A stretch of 64,000 nt of DNA from JAEZAA01 sp964514485 (GTDB lineage: Bacteria > Pseudomonadota > Gammaproteobacteria > Pseudomonadales > Oleiphilaceae). The first letter of the stretch is position 1, and each line of letters starts with the position of its first letter. Under the pieces are notes generated by a model. The model searched no databases and was not told the DNA's origin. It saw nothing but the letters and a program-made list of their open reading frames with translations. Where the stretch lies: NCBI GenBank assembly GCA_964514485.1, contig CAZEWG010000004.1, positions 1 through 64,000 on the forward strand, written 5' to 3'. Position numbers and translations under genes: made by a program. Below are positions 1 through 7,775 of the stretch, one piece after another.

Positions 1-497
1 GATTTCACATTGATATGGCCGGCATCCGCCAAAATAGTAACTTTGGCACCCCAGGCCCGACCTAAAGTGTAAGCGCGCTCAGCCGTCGCTGCGGGGTCAT
101 TGCTGGAGCCTACCAGTACTGTCGGGAATGGCAGTGCTTGCCCCGGAATTGGCGCAAATCCAGACAGGGCTTCCGGGCATTGGGGACGCTCGACATCCGC
201 TGGTGCGACCAGCAAGGCTCCTACAACTTTGGCGGCTTGCGAGGTCGTTGCTCTTTGGGCCCAGTGGGCAATGGTGATGCAGCCCAAGCTATGGGCGATC
301 AGAATCACTTGGCCATGAAGAGAGCTGATGTGCCGGCCCAAGGCCTCCACCCAGTCGTTCAGGTCCGGTTTTACCCAGTCCTTCTGCTGGACGCGCTGGG
401 CCCGTGGCAAACTGCGCTCCCAGTGACTTTGCCAGTGCTCCTCTTCGGAACCGTGCCAACCTGGCACGATGAGGTAATGTACGTGGTTGTTGTCCAT
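1..497 (-). CDS. RBBP9/YdeN-type serine hydrolase (3' end outside window)
   Basis: The protein opens with a nucleotide-free hydrolase N-terminus of the RBBP9/YdeN type: VPGWHGSEEEHW at about residues 11-22, a pattern typical of these small alpha/beta hydrolases. The nucleophile elbow AHSLG puts the catalytic serine at residue 70. A late Asp (SSNDPAA) and a His (DAGHIN) can complete the triad. About 165 residues are visible and the reading frame runs off the left edge without a stop, close to the usual family length of about 180. The start is the first ATG of the frame. The physiological substrate of this family is generally unknown, so I name only the fold and the serine-hydrolase chemistry. 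Confidence 0.85.
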   Translation of the reverse strand, partial: MDNNHVHYLIVPGWHGSEEEHWQSHWERSLPRAQRVQQKDWVKPDLNDWVEALGRHISSLHGQVILIAHSLGCITIAHWAQRATTSQAAKVVGALLVAPADVERPQCPEALSGFAPIPGQALPFPTVLVGSSNDPAATAERAYTLGRAWGAKVTILADAGHINVK

Positions 498-759
498 GGC
501 CCCCTCGCCAGATCCAAAACAGTTAGAACTTTTGAGGATTATACGAACCACTGTTAATACCTTAAAGGAATTAAAAGTAATTTACTTATTTCATTACCGC
601 ATGAGGAATGGCTAACAGAGGGGTAGGAAGACAACGCTGGCGACCTGCTGACTCCAGAGGTAATAACTGGTTTAAAACCAGAAGTAATGAACTCCGTAGC
701 AGAATGGGCAGAAAGTCATCTTCTGCTACGAAATTCCTCGTCCATCACCCCATAGGCGC
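498..759. other. Intergenic region with two inverted repeats
   Basis: No convincing gene lies between the two hydrolase genes. Two hairpin-forming repeats are present. A 15-base palindrome, CTGGTTTAAAACCAG, lies at 667-681. Perfect 10-base arms CGTAGCAGAA and TTCTGCTACG lie at 695-704 and 721-730 with a 16-base loop. The second lies just past the end of the hydrolase gene at 760 and may mark its transcript end, but it has no T-run. Confidence 0.5.
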
Positions 760-1623
760 TCAGGTGCGATCAATAAAGCCAGTAATCAGTTTCGCCAAGG
801 CTTCAGGATGGGTCAGTAACACCCAGTGCCCGGCATCAATTTTCTGATAGTGTAGCTCCGGCACCCAGCGCTCTACTCCACGATAGAGTTCTTCGGTTAC
901 ATAGGGGTCGCCAGTCGGCAAAATAATCTGAACCGGCGCATGGGCATATCGCTCCCGTGGCGCACACAAGCGCGGCAGGATATTGGCCCGATAGAGGTTG
1001 ATACCGTTTTTTCCTTCCTTGCGCTGGTTGGGGTCAACACCGGCGTGTGCCACGCCTTCCAACCGCTCCAGTAGCTGAGGCCAGTATTTATCCAGGCCGA
1101 GCTGCCAGAGCAGCGGCGCCAGAACTGGCAGATGGAAAAAACCAATATACCAGGAGCGCAAGGCCTGATTGCCAAAATCTTTCAATGCGTTCGGGTCGCG
1201 AAGGCTGAGCTGCTCCCGGGTGCGATAGCCCACATGGTCGAGGCAAGGCCCGGAGATGGACGTAAATGAAGCGATTCGTTCCGCCAACCTGGGACTGGTA
1301 ACGCTCTCCCAGGACTGAATGGAGCCCCAGTCGTGCCCAACGATGTGGGCGGCGCGATTCGGGCTGAATTCGTCGAGAACCCGCTGAAGGTCCGCTTCGA
1401 GATTTTCCAGGCGATAATCCCAGATAAAGCGTGGCGCGGAGGAATAGCCGCAGCCCCTGACATCGTATGCTACGACAAAGAACTTGTCGGCCAGGAGTTT
1501 GGCCAGTGGCAGCCAGACCCGGCTGGAGTCGGGATAGCCATGAACCAAAACCACAACAGGGTTGTTGCTATCGCCCCAGGTACGGCAGGCAAGCTTGATC
1601 TTCCCAGATCGAACATAGTGCAT
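760..1623 (-). CDS. Alpha/beta hydrolase with aspartate nucleophile (epoxide hydrolase-like)
   Basis: This 287-residue protein has the oxyanion motif HGYPDSS (about residues 29-35) and the nucleophile elbow GHDWGS, so the nucleophile is Asp98 and not serine. That is the epoxide hydrolase/haloalkane dehalogenase pattern. The HGYP motif favours epoxide hydrolase, in which the His-Gly-X-Pro stretch shapes the oxyanion hole. The base histidine is probably in DAGHWV near the C-terminus. The start ATG is preceded by AAGGA at a good distance. No signal peptide is seen, so it should be cytoplasmic. A haloalkane dehalogenase, or the hydrolase half of an EphD-type enzyme, is an alternative. No operon partner is evident. 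Confidence 0.8.
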   Translation of the reverse strand: MHYVRSGKIKLACRTWGDSNNPVVVLVHGYPDSSRVWLPLAKLLADKFFVVAYDVRGCGYSSAPRFIWDYRLENLEADLQRVLDEFSPNRAAHIVGHDWGSIQSWESVTSPRLAERIASFTSISGPCLDHVGYRTREQLSLRDPNALKDFGNQALRSWYIGFFHLPVLAPLLWQLGLDKYWPQLLERLEGVAHAGVDPNQRKEGKNGINLYRANILPRLCAPRERYAHAPVQIILPTGDPYVTEELYRGVERWVPELHYQKIDAGHWVLLTHPEALAKLITGFIDRT

Positions 1624-1688
1624 GTGATTAGTCCTTGTTTTGTTATTCGTTTTCGCAACGAGTAATCATGCCGTGAATGGCTTGAAGT

Positions 1689-3017
1689 TCAAATGTCTAA
1701 CCGTAGGTGTTGCTCCACTTCGTCAATAAATCTCTTTGGAACCTGGTTCTGCGTTGCCTTGGCTCTCCAGGTGCTTACCACGTCCAAGCACTCGTTGATC
1801 ACCCCATTGGCTTCACTTTCAGAGAAGTTTGCAATCTGTTTGCGGACTGCCAATAAGTCGCTTCGTTCAAACTCACTGCGCTTTCCGTTCAGACTCATGT
1901 TGTGCTGAGCGACCCAAGGTGATCCAGGCTTATAGCTATAAGCTACATCGTAAGCGGGAGCCAGTTCCCAACCGCCTCCCAAACGCATTAGAAAAGCAAA
2001 GTTTTTAGTGTGATCATCCTGATTTCGGGCGATCACGTTGAAAACCATACGGCGATAGATCTGCAGCGCTTCGTCGCGACTTAGCCTGAGTTCTCGCGCC
2101 GTCATGAAAAGTTCTTCATAACTAAAGGTGCCGGGCATCTTGTAATCGGCATGACGCATCGCACAGAGCGTCTGCACATGAATCTTTTCATTGCCCTCCC
2201 GATCAAAGCGTTTGGTTAAAAAGTGCGCACGGGGCCCATCTTCCAGAATCTCGCAATGAGTCATTGTGATTCCGAATTCGGTCGCCATTTGGTAGTAGGT
2301 GTATTCCATCAGGCCAAAACCTTTGGGATCTCCAAAAATCTCAGATCCGGATGCACGTTCCTGAACCCCATCGAACTTTAACAGGTAATGCTCAAACCCC
2401 TGGGGCGCATTGACCTGCCCCGACCGTATTTCGGTTCGATCCTGATTGATGGCAACCACCGCCTTGGGCCTCGCCCCACCCGCCGAGGACCCGACCTGAA
2501 AGATCGAGTGTAGAGCTTCTTCACTCCTGTCAACGAGGCCTCCACCAGCCCCCGCCCGCTCATCGAGAACTTGCTGCGCTGTACGCAAAAGCGACTCCAG
2601 CTCCAGGGACTCCCCCACGTTTACATTTTTCTGCTGAAATGCCGGCGAGAACTCAAGCGCTCCCATGCCTCGGGCGCCGATATAGAGCAAGCGCTCAACG
2701 GCGGAAAAAGTGGCCGGGTCTCTTCCCTGCCTTGCCAGCCAGGCATTGATAACGGCGTTCCCGAAATCGTCCGGAAGGGAGTCTGCCAAACAACCCGGCA
2801 CCCCTTTGAATGTTTCCTCGTTTAAGCGAGGAAAGGAAAAGATCTTCGATCCCTTGGTCGAGACAGGCATCGTAAAAGGGGCAAGTTCCACGCCCAGTTC
2901 TACCCAGCTCTTGTAGTACTCAAATGCATAGATCCAGGTAGGTCGATCTAGAGCCAGCACTCCCACAGGTTCGCCCCAGATCCAAACTTCAGCGTAATCC
3001 AGAGCTCCATCTACCAT
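1689..3017 (-). CDS. hipA: HipA-family serine/threonine kinase toxin
   Basis: The protein has 442 residues, the normal HipA size. The kinase catalytic loop is NQDDHTKNF (residues 332-340), with Asp334 aligning with the catalytic aspartate. The metal-binding motif is APAYDV with Asp357. The loop GSSAGGARPK (176-185) matches the Gly-rich ATP-lid segment that carries the autophosphorylated serine in E. coli HipA. HipA toxins phosphorylate tRNA-synthetase-type targets and cause growth arrest; the target here is unknown. The start ATG overlaps the end of the upstream antitoxin gene by 7 bases and has AAGGAAG ahead of it, so the pair is translationally coupled. All key residues are kept, so it looks active. 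Confidence 0.93.
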   Translation of the reverse strand: MVDGALDYAEVWIWGEPVGVLALDRPTWIYAFEYYKSWVELGVELAPFTMPVSTKGSKIFSFPRLNEETFKGVPGCLADSLPDDFGNAVINAWLARQGRDPATFSAVERLLYIGARGMGALEFSPAFQQKNVNVGESLELESLLRTAQQVLDERAGAGGGLVDRSEEALHSIFQVGSSAGGARPKAVVAINQDRTEIRSGQVNAPQGFEHYLLKFDGVQERASGSEIFGDPKGFGLMEYTYYQMATEFGITMTHCEILEDGPRAHFLTKRFDREGNEKIHVQTLCAMRHADYKMPGTFSYEELFMTARELRLSRDEALQIYRRMVFNVIARNQDDHTKNFAFLMRLGGGWELAPAYDVAYSYKPGSPWVAQHNMSLNGKRSEFERSDLLAVRKQIANFSESEANGVINECLDVVSTWRAKATQNQVPKRFIDEVEQHLRLDI

Positions 3018-3418
3018 TGATCGTCTTCCTTTTTATCGGCATCGGCTTTACCCAGCGCCTGCCTGAGTGCGGAAACGTTACCGTTGGCTGAACTGGATGG
3101 GGCACTTCTGCCAGGAGCTCTGGATCTAGCCGCTGGGCTGGTCCTCTTGAGTACTTTTCGAATCTCCATGACAGGGCTGAAAGAAGGTTCCACCAGAAAA
3201 CTTTCAGTTTCTTCCAAGGCATTTAAGGCTCGTAAGGCACTGAACAAATAAACGAGTTTTCCTTCCCCCTCATCGAGAAATTTTCTGAGTGTTGGCTGAC
3301 TAATGCCCATTTCACGGCCTAATTCTTCTCGAGAAAGGCCCCGCTTTGCTCGCAGCCGATCAATCCGATGTCCGAGGTCTTTCGCTAGTGCAAGGTCGGT
3401 ACGTGCATAGATGCTCAC
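3011..3418 (-). CDS. hipB: HipB-like XRE-family antitoxin and autorepressor
   Basis: A helix-turn-helix of the Cro/CI type spans about residues 14-68 (LGHRIDRLRAKRGLSREELG, then ISQPTLRKF), followed by a basic, low-complexity tail. I chose the GTG at 3418 (135 residues) because AAAGGAG lies eight bases ahead of it. An in-frame ATG at 3442 would put that ribosome site inside the gene. The HipB family neutralises HipA and represses its own operon as a dimer. Four copies of a palindrome lie directly upstream and one covers this ribosome-binding site, which fits autoregulation. The tail is longer than in E. coli HipB (88 residues). Confidence 0.88.
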   Translation of the reverse strand: MSIYARTDLALAKDLGHRIDRLRAKRGLSREELGREMGISQPTLRKFLDEGEGKLVYLFSALRALNALEETESFLVEPSFSPVMEIRKVLKRTSPAARSRAPGRSAPSSSANGNVSALRQALGKADADKKEDDQW

Positions 3419-3581
3419 CTGAAAGACTCCTTTCAGAATCATGCTTATTTGGTCTTAATTTGAAAGATTTGTTTCAGACAGTCTAGGATCCTGGCCACAG
3501 CTTGGCAAGACCAAGATAGAAAGTGAAAGATTTGTTTCAGTATTCGTGAATGAGTCTTGGATTATGAAATATTTCTTTCAG
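3419..3581 (-). promoter_or_regulatory. Four-copy palindromic operator array of hipBA
   Basis: The 16-base core TGAAA-N6-TTTCA occurs four times, at 3420-3435, 3461-3476, 3524-3539 and 3565-3580. The first is the best: CTGAAAGACTCCTTTCAG has perfect 7-base arms and covers the Shine-Dalgarno of hipB. Centre-to-centre spacings are 41, 63 and 41 bases, close to 4, 6 and 4 helical turns, so all sites face the same side. HipB is the obvious ligand. This is inferred from location and symmetry. Confidence 0.8.
3480..3508 (-). promoter_or_regulatory. Candidate hipBA promoter
   Basis: Reading the minus strand, TTGCCA (3508-3503) and TAGACT (3485-3480) are separated by 17 bases. This places the promoter between operator copies two and three, with transcription starting near 3473 inside copy two. 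The hexamers are moderate matches to the sigma-70 consensus; the position relative to the operators is the main support. Confidence 0.45.
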
Positions 3582-3785
3582 AAGATCCGGGGGCGTGAGC
3601 ACATCTATCAAGTAGGCTTAGTCAGATTCAAGCTGATAAGCTCAATAGTCCCCCATGTAAACCTAGAAGCAAATGTAAGTCTCCCCGTTTTAGTGATAGG
3701 TATTCTTAGAGTCAGATCAAGCGCTTTGGTAAGTCGATATTCCTCCGGCGTCAGGGCTGCAGCATTAAGCAGGAGCCGTTTGGAA
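3582..3785. other. Intergenic stretch without a recognisable gene
   Basis: Between the operator array and the end of the next gene I see only short frames on both strands with no ribosome site or recognisable protein pattern. It is more AT-rich than its surroundings, which fits a boundary of acquired DNA around hipBA. Confidence 0.4.
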
Positions 3786-4574
3786 TTACGGGACCGTATA
3801 GGCATCTTGGTTGCCGATTTTGGAGGCAAGCGTCCTGCCCGCCCTGCTCGCCCGATAGGGAAAATAACGTAAAAAATGGATAAAGCCCTGGGGGCGGATG
3901 CCTAGTTGTGCGTTGAAAGGCGTGAACAGCAATTCCTCTTCGGTGACCACCACCTCTTCCAATAGGTCGATAGTGGCTACTGGGTGCCATTGCCCTGCCC
4001 GCTTACAGAGCATCACTTCCAGTGCAAAGCGTGCATGACCAGACGCCGCGGCATTGCGAATGCGTTCGAAGCGATCCTCTCCGTTTCCATCAGGTTCCAG
4101 AGGCTGAATGGCAATCAGGCACCCCGGTCGGTGGTCGATTTCAAAAGGCGACATGCCGCGATAACGGTTTGACATAAACGATGCTCGTTGGGTGCGCAGG
4201 CTATCTGGCAGGAGTGTCCATAAACGTCTGGCGGAAGCGGTTAGCAGATCTTGTGTGTTTTCGTGAATAATATCCTCCGGTGGCAGGACACCAAACCGGA
4301 TGGCGAAACCCAATACATCGGGCAGGCACCGGTGATTCTTACGCCAGGCTCCCGCGGAGAGCCTTACCAGGGCTGTACCGGAGAGGCGTGTAGCAAGGGG
4401 CGTCAGCTCCCGAGGTGTTTCAACTGGACTGACACGGGCGAGAAAACAAATCCCGCGGGGATGGAAAAAACGGCCGCGCCTGATCAGGCTGCCCAGACCA
4501 AACATGGGGGCCATTGCGGCACCCATTAATAAGCCTGCCCATTCACTTGCACTTTGAGGACTCGGAATCGCCAT
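3786..4574 (-). CDS. Small catalase-fold protein of unknown activity
   Basis: This 262-residue protein follows the order of conserved blocks of the heme-catalase fold. FFHPRG (residues 36-41) matches the distal-histidine motif. ALVRLSAG...PDVLGFAIRFG (68-95) matches the VRFS...DVRGFAVKF block. LLFTPFNAQ...RPQGFIHFLRYFPYRASR near the C-terminus matches the FNPW...RPLG..NR.R..Y segment. The distal histidine is His38. The asparagine block typical of true catalases and the usual proximal tyrosine region are not obvious, so heme binding or a different peroxide or hydroperoxide chemistry needs proof. The start ATG at 4574 has AAGGA ahead; an upstream in-frame ATG does not. No operon partner. Confidence 0.6.
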   Translation of the reverse strand: MAIPSPQSASEWAGLLMGAAMAPMFGLGSLIRRGRFFHPRGICFLARVSPVETPRELTPLATRLSGTALVRLSAGAWRKNHRCLPDVLGFAIRFGVLPPEDIIHENTQDLLTASARRLWTLLPDSLRTQRASFMSNRYRGMSPFEIDHRPGCLIAIQPLEPDGNGEDRFERIRNAAASGHARFALEVMLCKRAGQWHPVATIDLLEEVVVTEEELLFTPFNAQLGIRPQGFIHFLRYFPYRASRAGRTLASKIGNQDAYTVP

Positions 4575-4737
4575 GTAGCCCGTCCTTCTGGATGGTGGCT
4601 TTAATAGCTCAAAGTTAAAGTGATTTGTTAGCAAATAAAAGCCATTTTTAAACAAGCAGATAGAGGGCGCTTCTCAAGCAAAGTCTAGGTGTTTGAAAAG
4701 CTTTCTCTGCATTCTCGCAGCCCTGGGCTCACGATAT

Positions 4738-5322
4738 TCATCCAGCTTTGGCAGCCGCATTCCCGGTCTTTGCGGTAAATTGTCGCACTATGGCCAAGAG
4801 CGCATCGGTGGCCAGCTCGGGCTGCTCATCGTTGTTGATTTGAATCACCTTCGAGGCGAAACCTCCGGAAATCTGCCGGTCCCGTTCCAAGCGGGCTTCG
4901 ATTTCCTCCGGTGTCTCCCTGCCCCTCTGGACCAGACGTTGCTTCAAGATTCCCGGAGCGACTTGTAGAAGAACGGGCACCAGGCGGGTGCCATAGAGCT
5001 GTTGCGCTTGCTCAAAATATTCACGGGAGCCATTGACCAGCACATTGATACCCAGCTCTAGCCAGTGATCAATTTCCTTGCCAATCCCGTAATGCTCGCC
5101 GTTTGCTTCCCAGTACATGGCGAAGGCGCCCAGCATGACACGCTTTTCAAACTCCTGTTCCGGCACCCAAATGTGGTTTTCGCCTGCAATTTCAGGTTTG
5201 CGAGTAATGTAGCGATGAGCGACCAGGCAAGGCAGATCCGCCATTCGCTCGCGGAACTGTCTGAGCAGGGTATCTTTGCCGGAACCCGAGGAGCCCATAA
5301 TGTAGAAAAGATGCGCGCCCAC
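4738..5322 (-). CDS. phnN: Ribose 1,5-bisphosphate phosphokinase
   Basis: PhnN phosphorylates ribose 1,5-bisphosphate to PRPP with ATP, the last step of the C-P lyase pathway. It can also feed PRPP into NAD and nucleotide synthesis. The P-loop GSSGSGKDT sits at the N-terminus, followed by HRYITRKP and the guanylate-kinase-like lid RETPEEIEARLERD. I chose the GTG at 5322 (194 residues) because AAGGGG lies six bases ahead and the P-loop then starts near residue 10, as in the family. The ATG at 5358, which would give 206 residues, has a weaker ribosome site. No other phn gene is in the window, so this is an orphan copy. Confidence 0.88.
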   Translation of the reverse strand: MGAHLFYIMGSSGSGKDTLLRQFRERMADLPCLVAHRYITRKPEIAGENHIWVPEQEFEKRVMLGAFAMYWEANGEHYGIGKEIDHWLELGINVLVNGSREYFEQAQQLYGTRLVPVLLQVAPGILKQRLVQRGRETPEEIEARLERDRQISGGFASKVIQINNDEQPELATDALLAIVRQFTAKTGNAAAKAG

Positions 5323-5581
5323 AGACTGCCCCTTGATATGCTTGATGATGGCTGGCATGACTTTAACTTACTGAAAAGTGCTGAGCAGAAAGAGTTTCAC
5401 CCGGCAATGGGTGAAATTTCTCACAAAAGACTTGGGGTAACTCGAACCTTCGAATAAACCAATCGCTAACACTAACTTAGTCTTTGCACTAAATGACGGA
5501 ACATTTTATCAGTGACGGCAGTCTACCTAAACCAGGCCTGTGGTATTTCATCAGGCTTTACAATTATTAAAGGGAATGCTC

Positions 5582-6406
5582 ATGCTCTCGTTTTCAGCCG
5601 GGCCTTTTGCCCTGTCCATTGAAAGACTCGTCCTGCTGATCGCTTTAGGTCTTGCCCTGCTGGTTGGTTGGCTATGGGGACGTCGCCATAAAGTCAGCGT
5701 GGAGCCAGTGATCACCGCCATGGTGTTATGGGGATTGCTAGCCGCCCGCCTCGGGTTTGTCTGGTTATATCGAGCGGAGTATTTTCAGAATCCCTTGGAT
5801 ATCGTGGATATTCGGGACGGTGGTTTTCTGGTTGAAGCCGGTGTGGCGGTTGCAGCCATCGTCGCGCTTTATCATGGCTGGCGTAACGCCCGGGTGCGCT
5901 TGCCGCTTACGGGCGCAGTTGCCGCAGGAGTGATGGGTTGGATAATTATGGCCGGCGCCATTAGCCTGATGGAAATGAATCGCCCTGTCTTGCCCAGCCA
6001 AACTTTAGCGTCACTTGAAGGCCAGGAAGTAAGCCTGCCAAGCTTGGGCGGTAAACCACTGGTGCTCAACCTGTGGGCCACCTGGTGCCCGCCCTGCTTG
6101 CGGGAAATGCCGGTATTGGCCGAAGCCCAGGCAGAACTCACCGATGTTGAATTTGTTTTTGTGAACCAGGGTGAGTCCGTGGCGGATATTGCCCGTTACT
6201 TAAAAACGTCAGAATTACAGCTTCGAAACGTCCTACTGGACCCGACCATGGATGTTGCCCGTCAGTTGGGCTCACAAGCCATGCCCACCACCTTGTTTTA
6301 TACCGCCGATGGCCGACTTGCCGGGTCACACCTGGGAGAGTTATCCCGGGCCACGCTGCAAAGCAATCTGGATCTGTTGGCTTCACACACCAAGAGTAAC
6401 CCCTGA
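5582..6406 (+). CDS. TlpA-like thioredoxin fused to an Lgt-like membrane domain
   Basis: Residues 1 to about 130 form several membrane segments. Their motifs (RLGFVWLYRAEYFQNPLDI and then GGFLVEAG) resemble the core of prolipoprotein diacylglyceryl transferase, but I see no complete transferase active site. Residues 140-274 are a periplasmic thioredoxin domain of the TlpA/ResA type, with WATWCPPC giving redox Cys169 and Cys172, and AMPTT holding the cis-proline. The start ATG at 5582 has AAAGGGA six bases ahead. Its stop overlaps the start of dsbG by one base, so the two form an operon. The probable role is passing or receiving electrons in periplasmic disulfide exchange. The fusion is the odd part. 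Confidence 0.82.
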   Translation: MLSFSAGPFALSIERLVLLIALGLALLVGWLWGRRHKVSVEPVITAMVLWGLLAARLGFVWLYRAEYFQNPLDIVDIRDGGFLVEAGVAVAAIVALYHGWRNARVRLPLTGAVAAGVMGWIIMAGAISLMEMNRPVLPSQTLASLEGQEVSLPSLGGKPLVLNLWATWCPPCLREMPVLAEAQAELTDVEFVFVNQGESVADIARYLKTSELQLRNVLLDPTMDVARQLGSQAMPTTLFYTADGRLAGSHLGELSRATLQSNLDLLASHTKSNP

Positions 6407-7179
6407 TGAAGATGAGACGTATATTTGGGCCAGCCTTTGCCCTGGTTTTGGCGGCGTCAACGGTACAGGCTGCCAAGCCGTATCCGGCGCCGATACAGGT
6501 TATTGAATCGGAAGGAGCGCGCATTCTGGGGGAGTTTGAGGCCCCGGGTGGTCTCAAAGGCTATGCCGCGCAATTCCAGGGGGATGTCTTGGGGATTTAT
6601 CTCACGCCAGATGGTAAACACGCCATCGTGGGGACTCTCATTGACGAAAAAGGTCAGCCCGCAGCACAAGCAGAGCTTCAGAAGCTGGTGGATGAGGCAC
6701 CTTCTCCGGTTAACTGGGAAGCCCTGGGCCAATCGACCTGGATTGGAGAAGGTGATCAAAACGCCAAGCAGATCGTCTACGCATTTATGGATCCGAACTG
6801 TCCCTATTGCGCGCGGTTTTGGAAAGAAGTTCGGCCTTATCTGAAGCAAAAAGGGATACAGCTGCGCCATATCATGGTTGGCGTGTTGAGCCCAACCAGT
6901 ATGGCGATTTCTGCGAAAATACTGGCCGCGCCTGATCCCGCCAAAGCACTGGCCGAACATGAACGGGCGGAAGCCGAGGGTCAAAAAGGCCTGTCCGCAG
7001 AGGGCAAGATTCCAGATGAGATGATGCGGAAAGTTATTGCCAACTCACGACTGATGCAGGAAAGTCAGATTTTTGGGACCCCGGCCATTGTCTATAAAGA
7101 CAAAGACGGTAACCTCAAGGTGGTACAGGGCATGCCGAACGAGCAATTGATGAAAAACATCTTCTCGGTGGCCCCCTAA
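6406..7179 (+). CDS. dsbG: Thiol:disulfide interchange protein DsbG
   Basis: The protein has 257 residues, a signal peptide of about 22 residues ending VQA, an N-terminal dimerisation domain, and a C-terminal thioredoxin fold with FMDPNCPYC (Cys132 and Cys135) and FGTPAIV carrying the cis-proline. The CPYC active site and MDPNCPYC context fit DsbG more than DsbC (CGYC). The DsbG family rescues sulfenylated single cysteines and isomerises disulfides in the periplasm, kept reduced by a membrane partner. That partner is usually DsbD; here the upstream TlpA-type membrane protein is a candidate. Translational coupling (TGATG) to that gene supports a shared task. Confidence 0.9.
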   Translation: MKMRRIFGPAFALVLAASTVQAAKPYPAPIQVIESEGARILGEFEAPGGLKGYAAQFQGDVLGIYLTPDGKHAIVGTLIDEKGQPAAQAELQKLVDEAPSPVNWEALGQSTWIGEGDQNAKQIVYAFMDPNCPYCARFWKEVRPYLKQKGIQLRHIMVGVLSPTSMAISAKILAAPDPAKALAEHERAEAEGQKGLSAEGKIPDEMMRKVIANSRLMQESQIFGTPAIVYKDKDGNLKVVQGMPNEQLMKNIFSVAP

Positions 7180-7201
7180 GCATTTTTCAGGAGAGCAGCC
7201 C

Positions 7202-7390
7202 GTGCACCCTCTGCCGCGCAAAACAAACACAGTTCGAAGTGCGCTGATTTATGGAGCACTGGCTGTTGCTTTTTATCTAACCTGTAGCGTTTGCGCTACA
7301 GATCGTGGAGTTCCGGAAGCCCGTGCGCTGCCGGAACCTCAGCTCCCCTTGCCTTCTGCTTCTTCTACAACTCAGGAACGTGACACTTAA
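7202..7390 (+). CDS. Small membrane-anchored or secreted protein, unknown
   Basis: A GTG start with AGGAG eight bases ahead lies 22 bases after dsbG, in the same direction. The 62-residue product has a basic start, one hydrophobic helix (about residues 14-31, with ALIYGALAVAFYLTC), two cysteines and a Pro-rich tail. It is probably exported or anchored and co-transcribed with dsbG. I do not recognise a family. The ribosome site and operon position are the main evidence that it is real. Confidence 0.55.
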   Translation: MHPLPRKTNTVRSALIYGALAVAFYLTCSVCATDRGVPEARALPEPQLPLPSASSTTQERDT

Positions 7391-7635
7391 GGATGTTCTT
7401 TCGTATTTCGTTCCTGCTCAAGTCTGGCCCGTTCCTCGCACTCACGAATTAAAAACTCAATGCCGCCGCCGGCATCTTCTTCTCCCATCACCGCCAGGTC
7501 ATCCGGACTGCTGGCCACGGCATCTTCATGACACAAGGTGGCGCGACGTTTGTCGGTAATGATGGATTCCGTCGGCCCTGTCTTGCCTTTTTCCGTTGGG
7601 GCCTGGCGATTGTCTCCTTTTACCTTGCTACCCAT
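7387..7635 (-). CDS. Small hydrophilic protein, unknown
   Basis: This 82-residue soluble, charged protein starts at the ATG at 7635, which has GGAGGA seven bases ahead. An upstream in-frame TTG would bury that site. It contains KGKTGPTESIITDKRRATLC, an acidic middle and a C-terminal helix rich in Glu and Arg (IRECEERARLEQERN). The stop overlaps that of the convergent small gene by four bases. No family is recognised. Confidence 0.5.
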   Translation of the reverse strand: MGSKVKGDNRQAPTEKGKTGPTESIITDKRRATLCHEDAVASSPDDLAVMGEEDAGGGIEFLIRECEERARLEQERNTKEHP

Positions 7636-7775
7636 ATGGCATTCCTCCAAACAGTTCGATACTTTGCCTATATTAGTGAAGTATCGGCAGGAACCACCGG
7701 CCGAGCACAGAAAATGGATCCAAACCCTCGCCCTGTTCCCGCTGGTCGGTGCGGGGCCTGACTCAGGAAAGAATC

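Noticed and set aside
608..847. A 79-codon plus-strand frame in the first intergenic region
   Set aside because: Runs into the antisense of the hydrolase gene and spans hairpin repeats; nothing supports expression.
3608..3829. A 73-codon minus-strand frame between hipB and the catalase-like gene
   Set aside because: Overlaps the next gene end, no ribosome site, no recognisable protein pattern.
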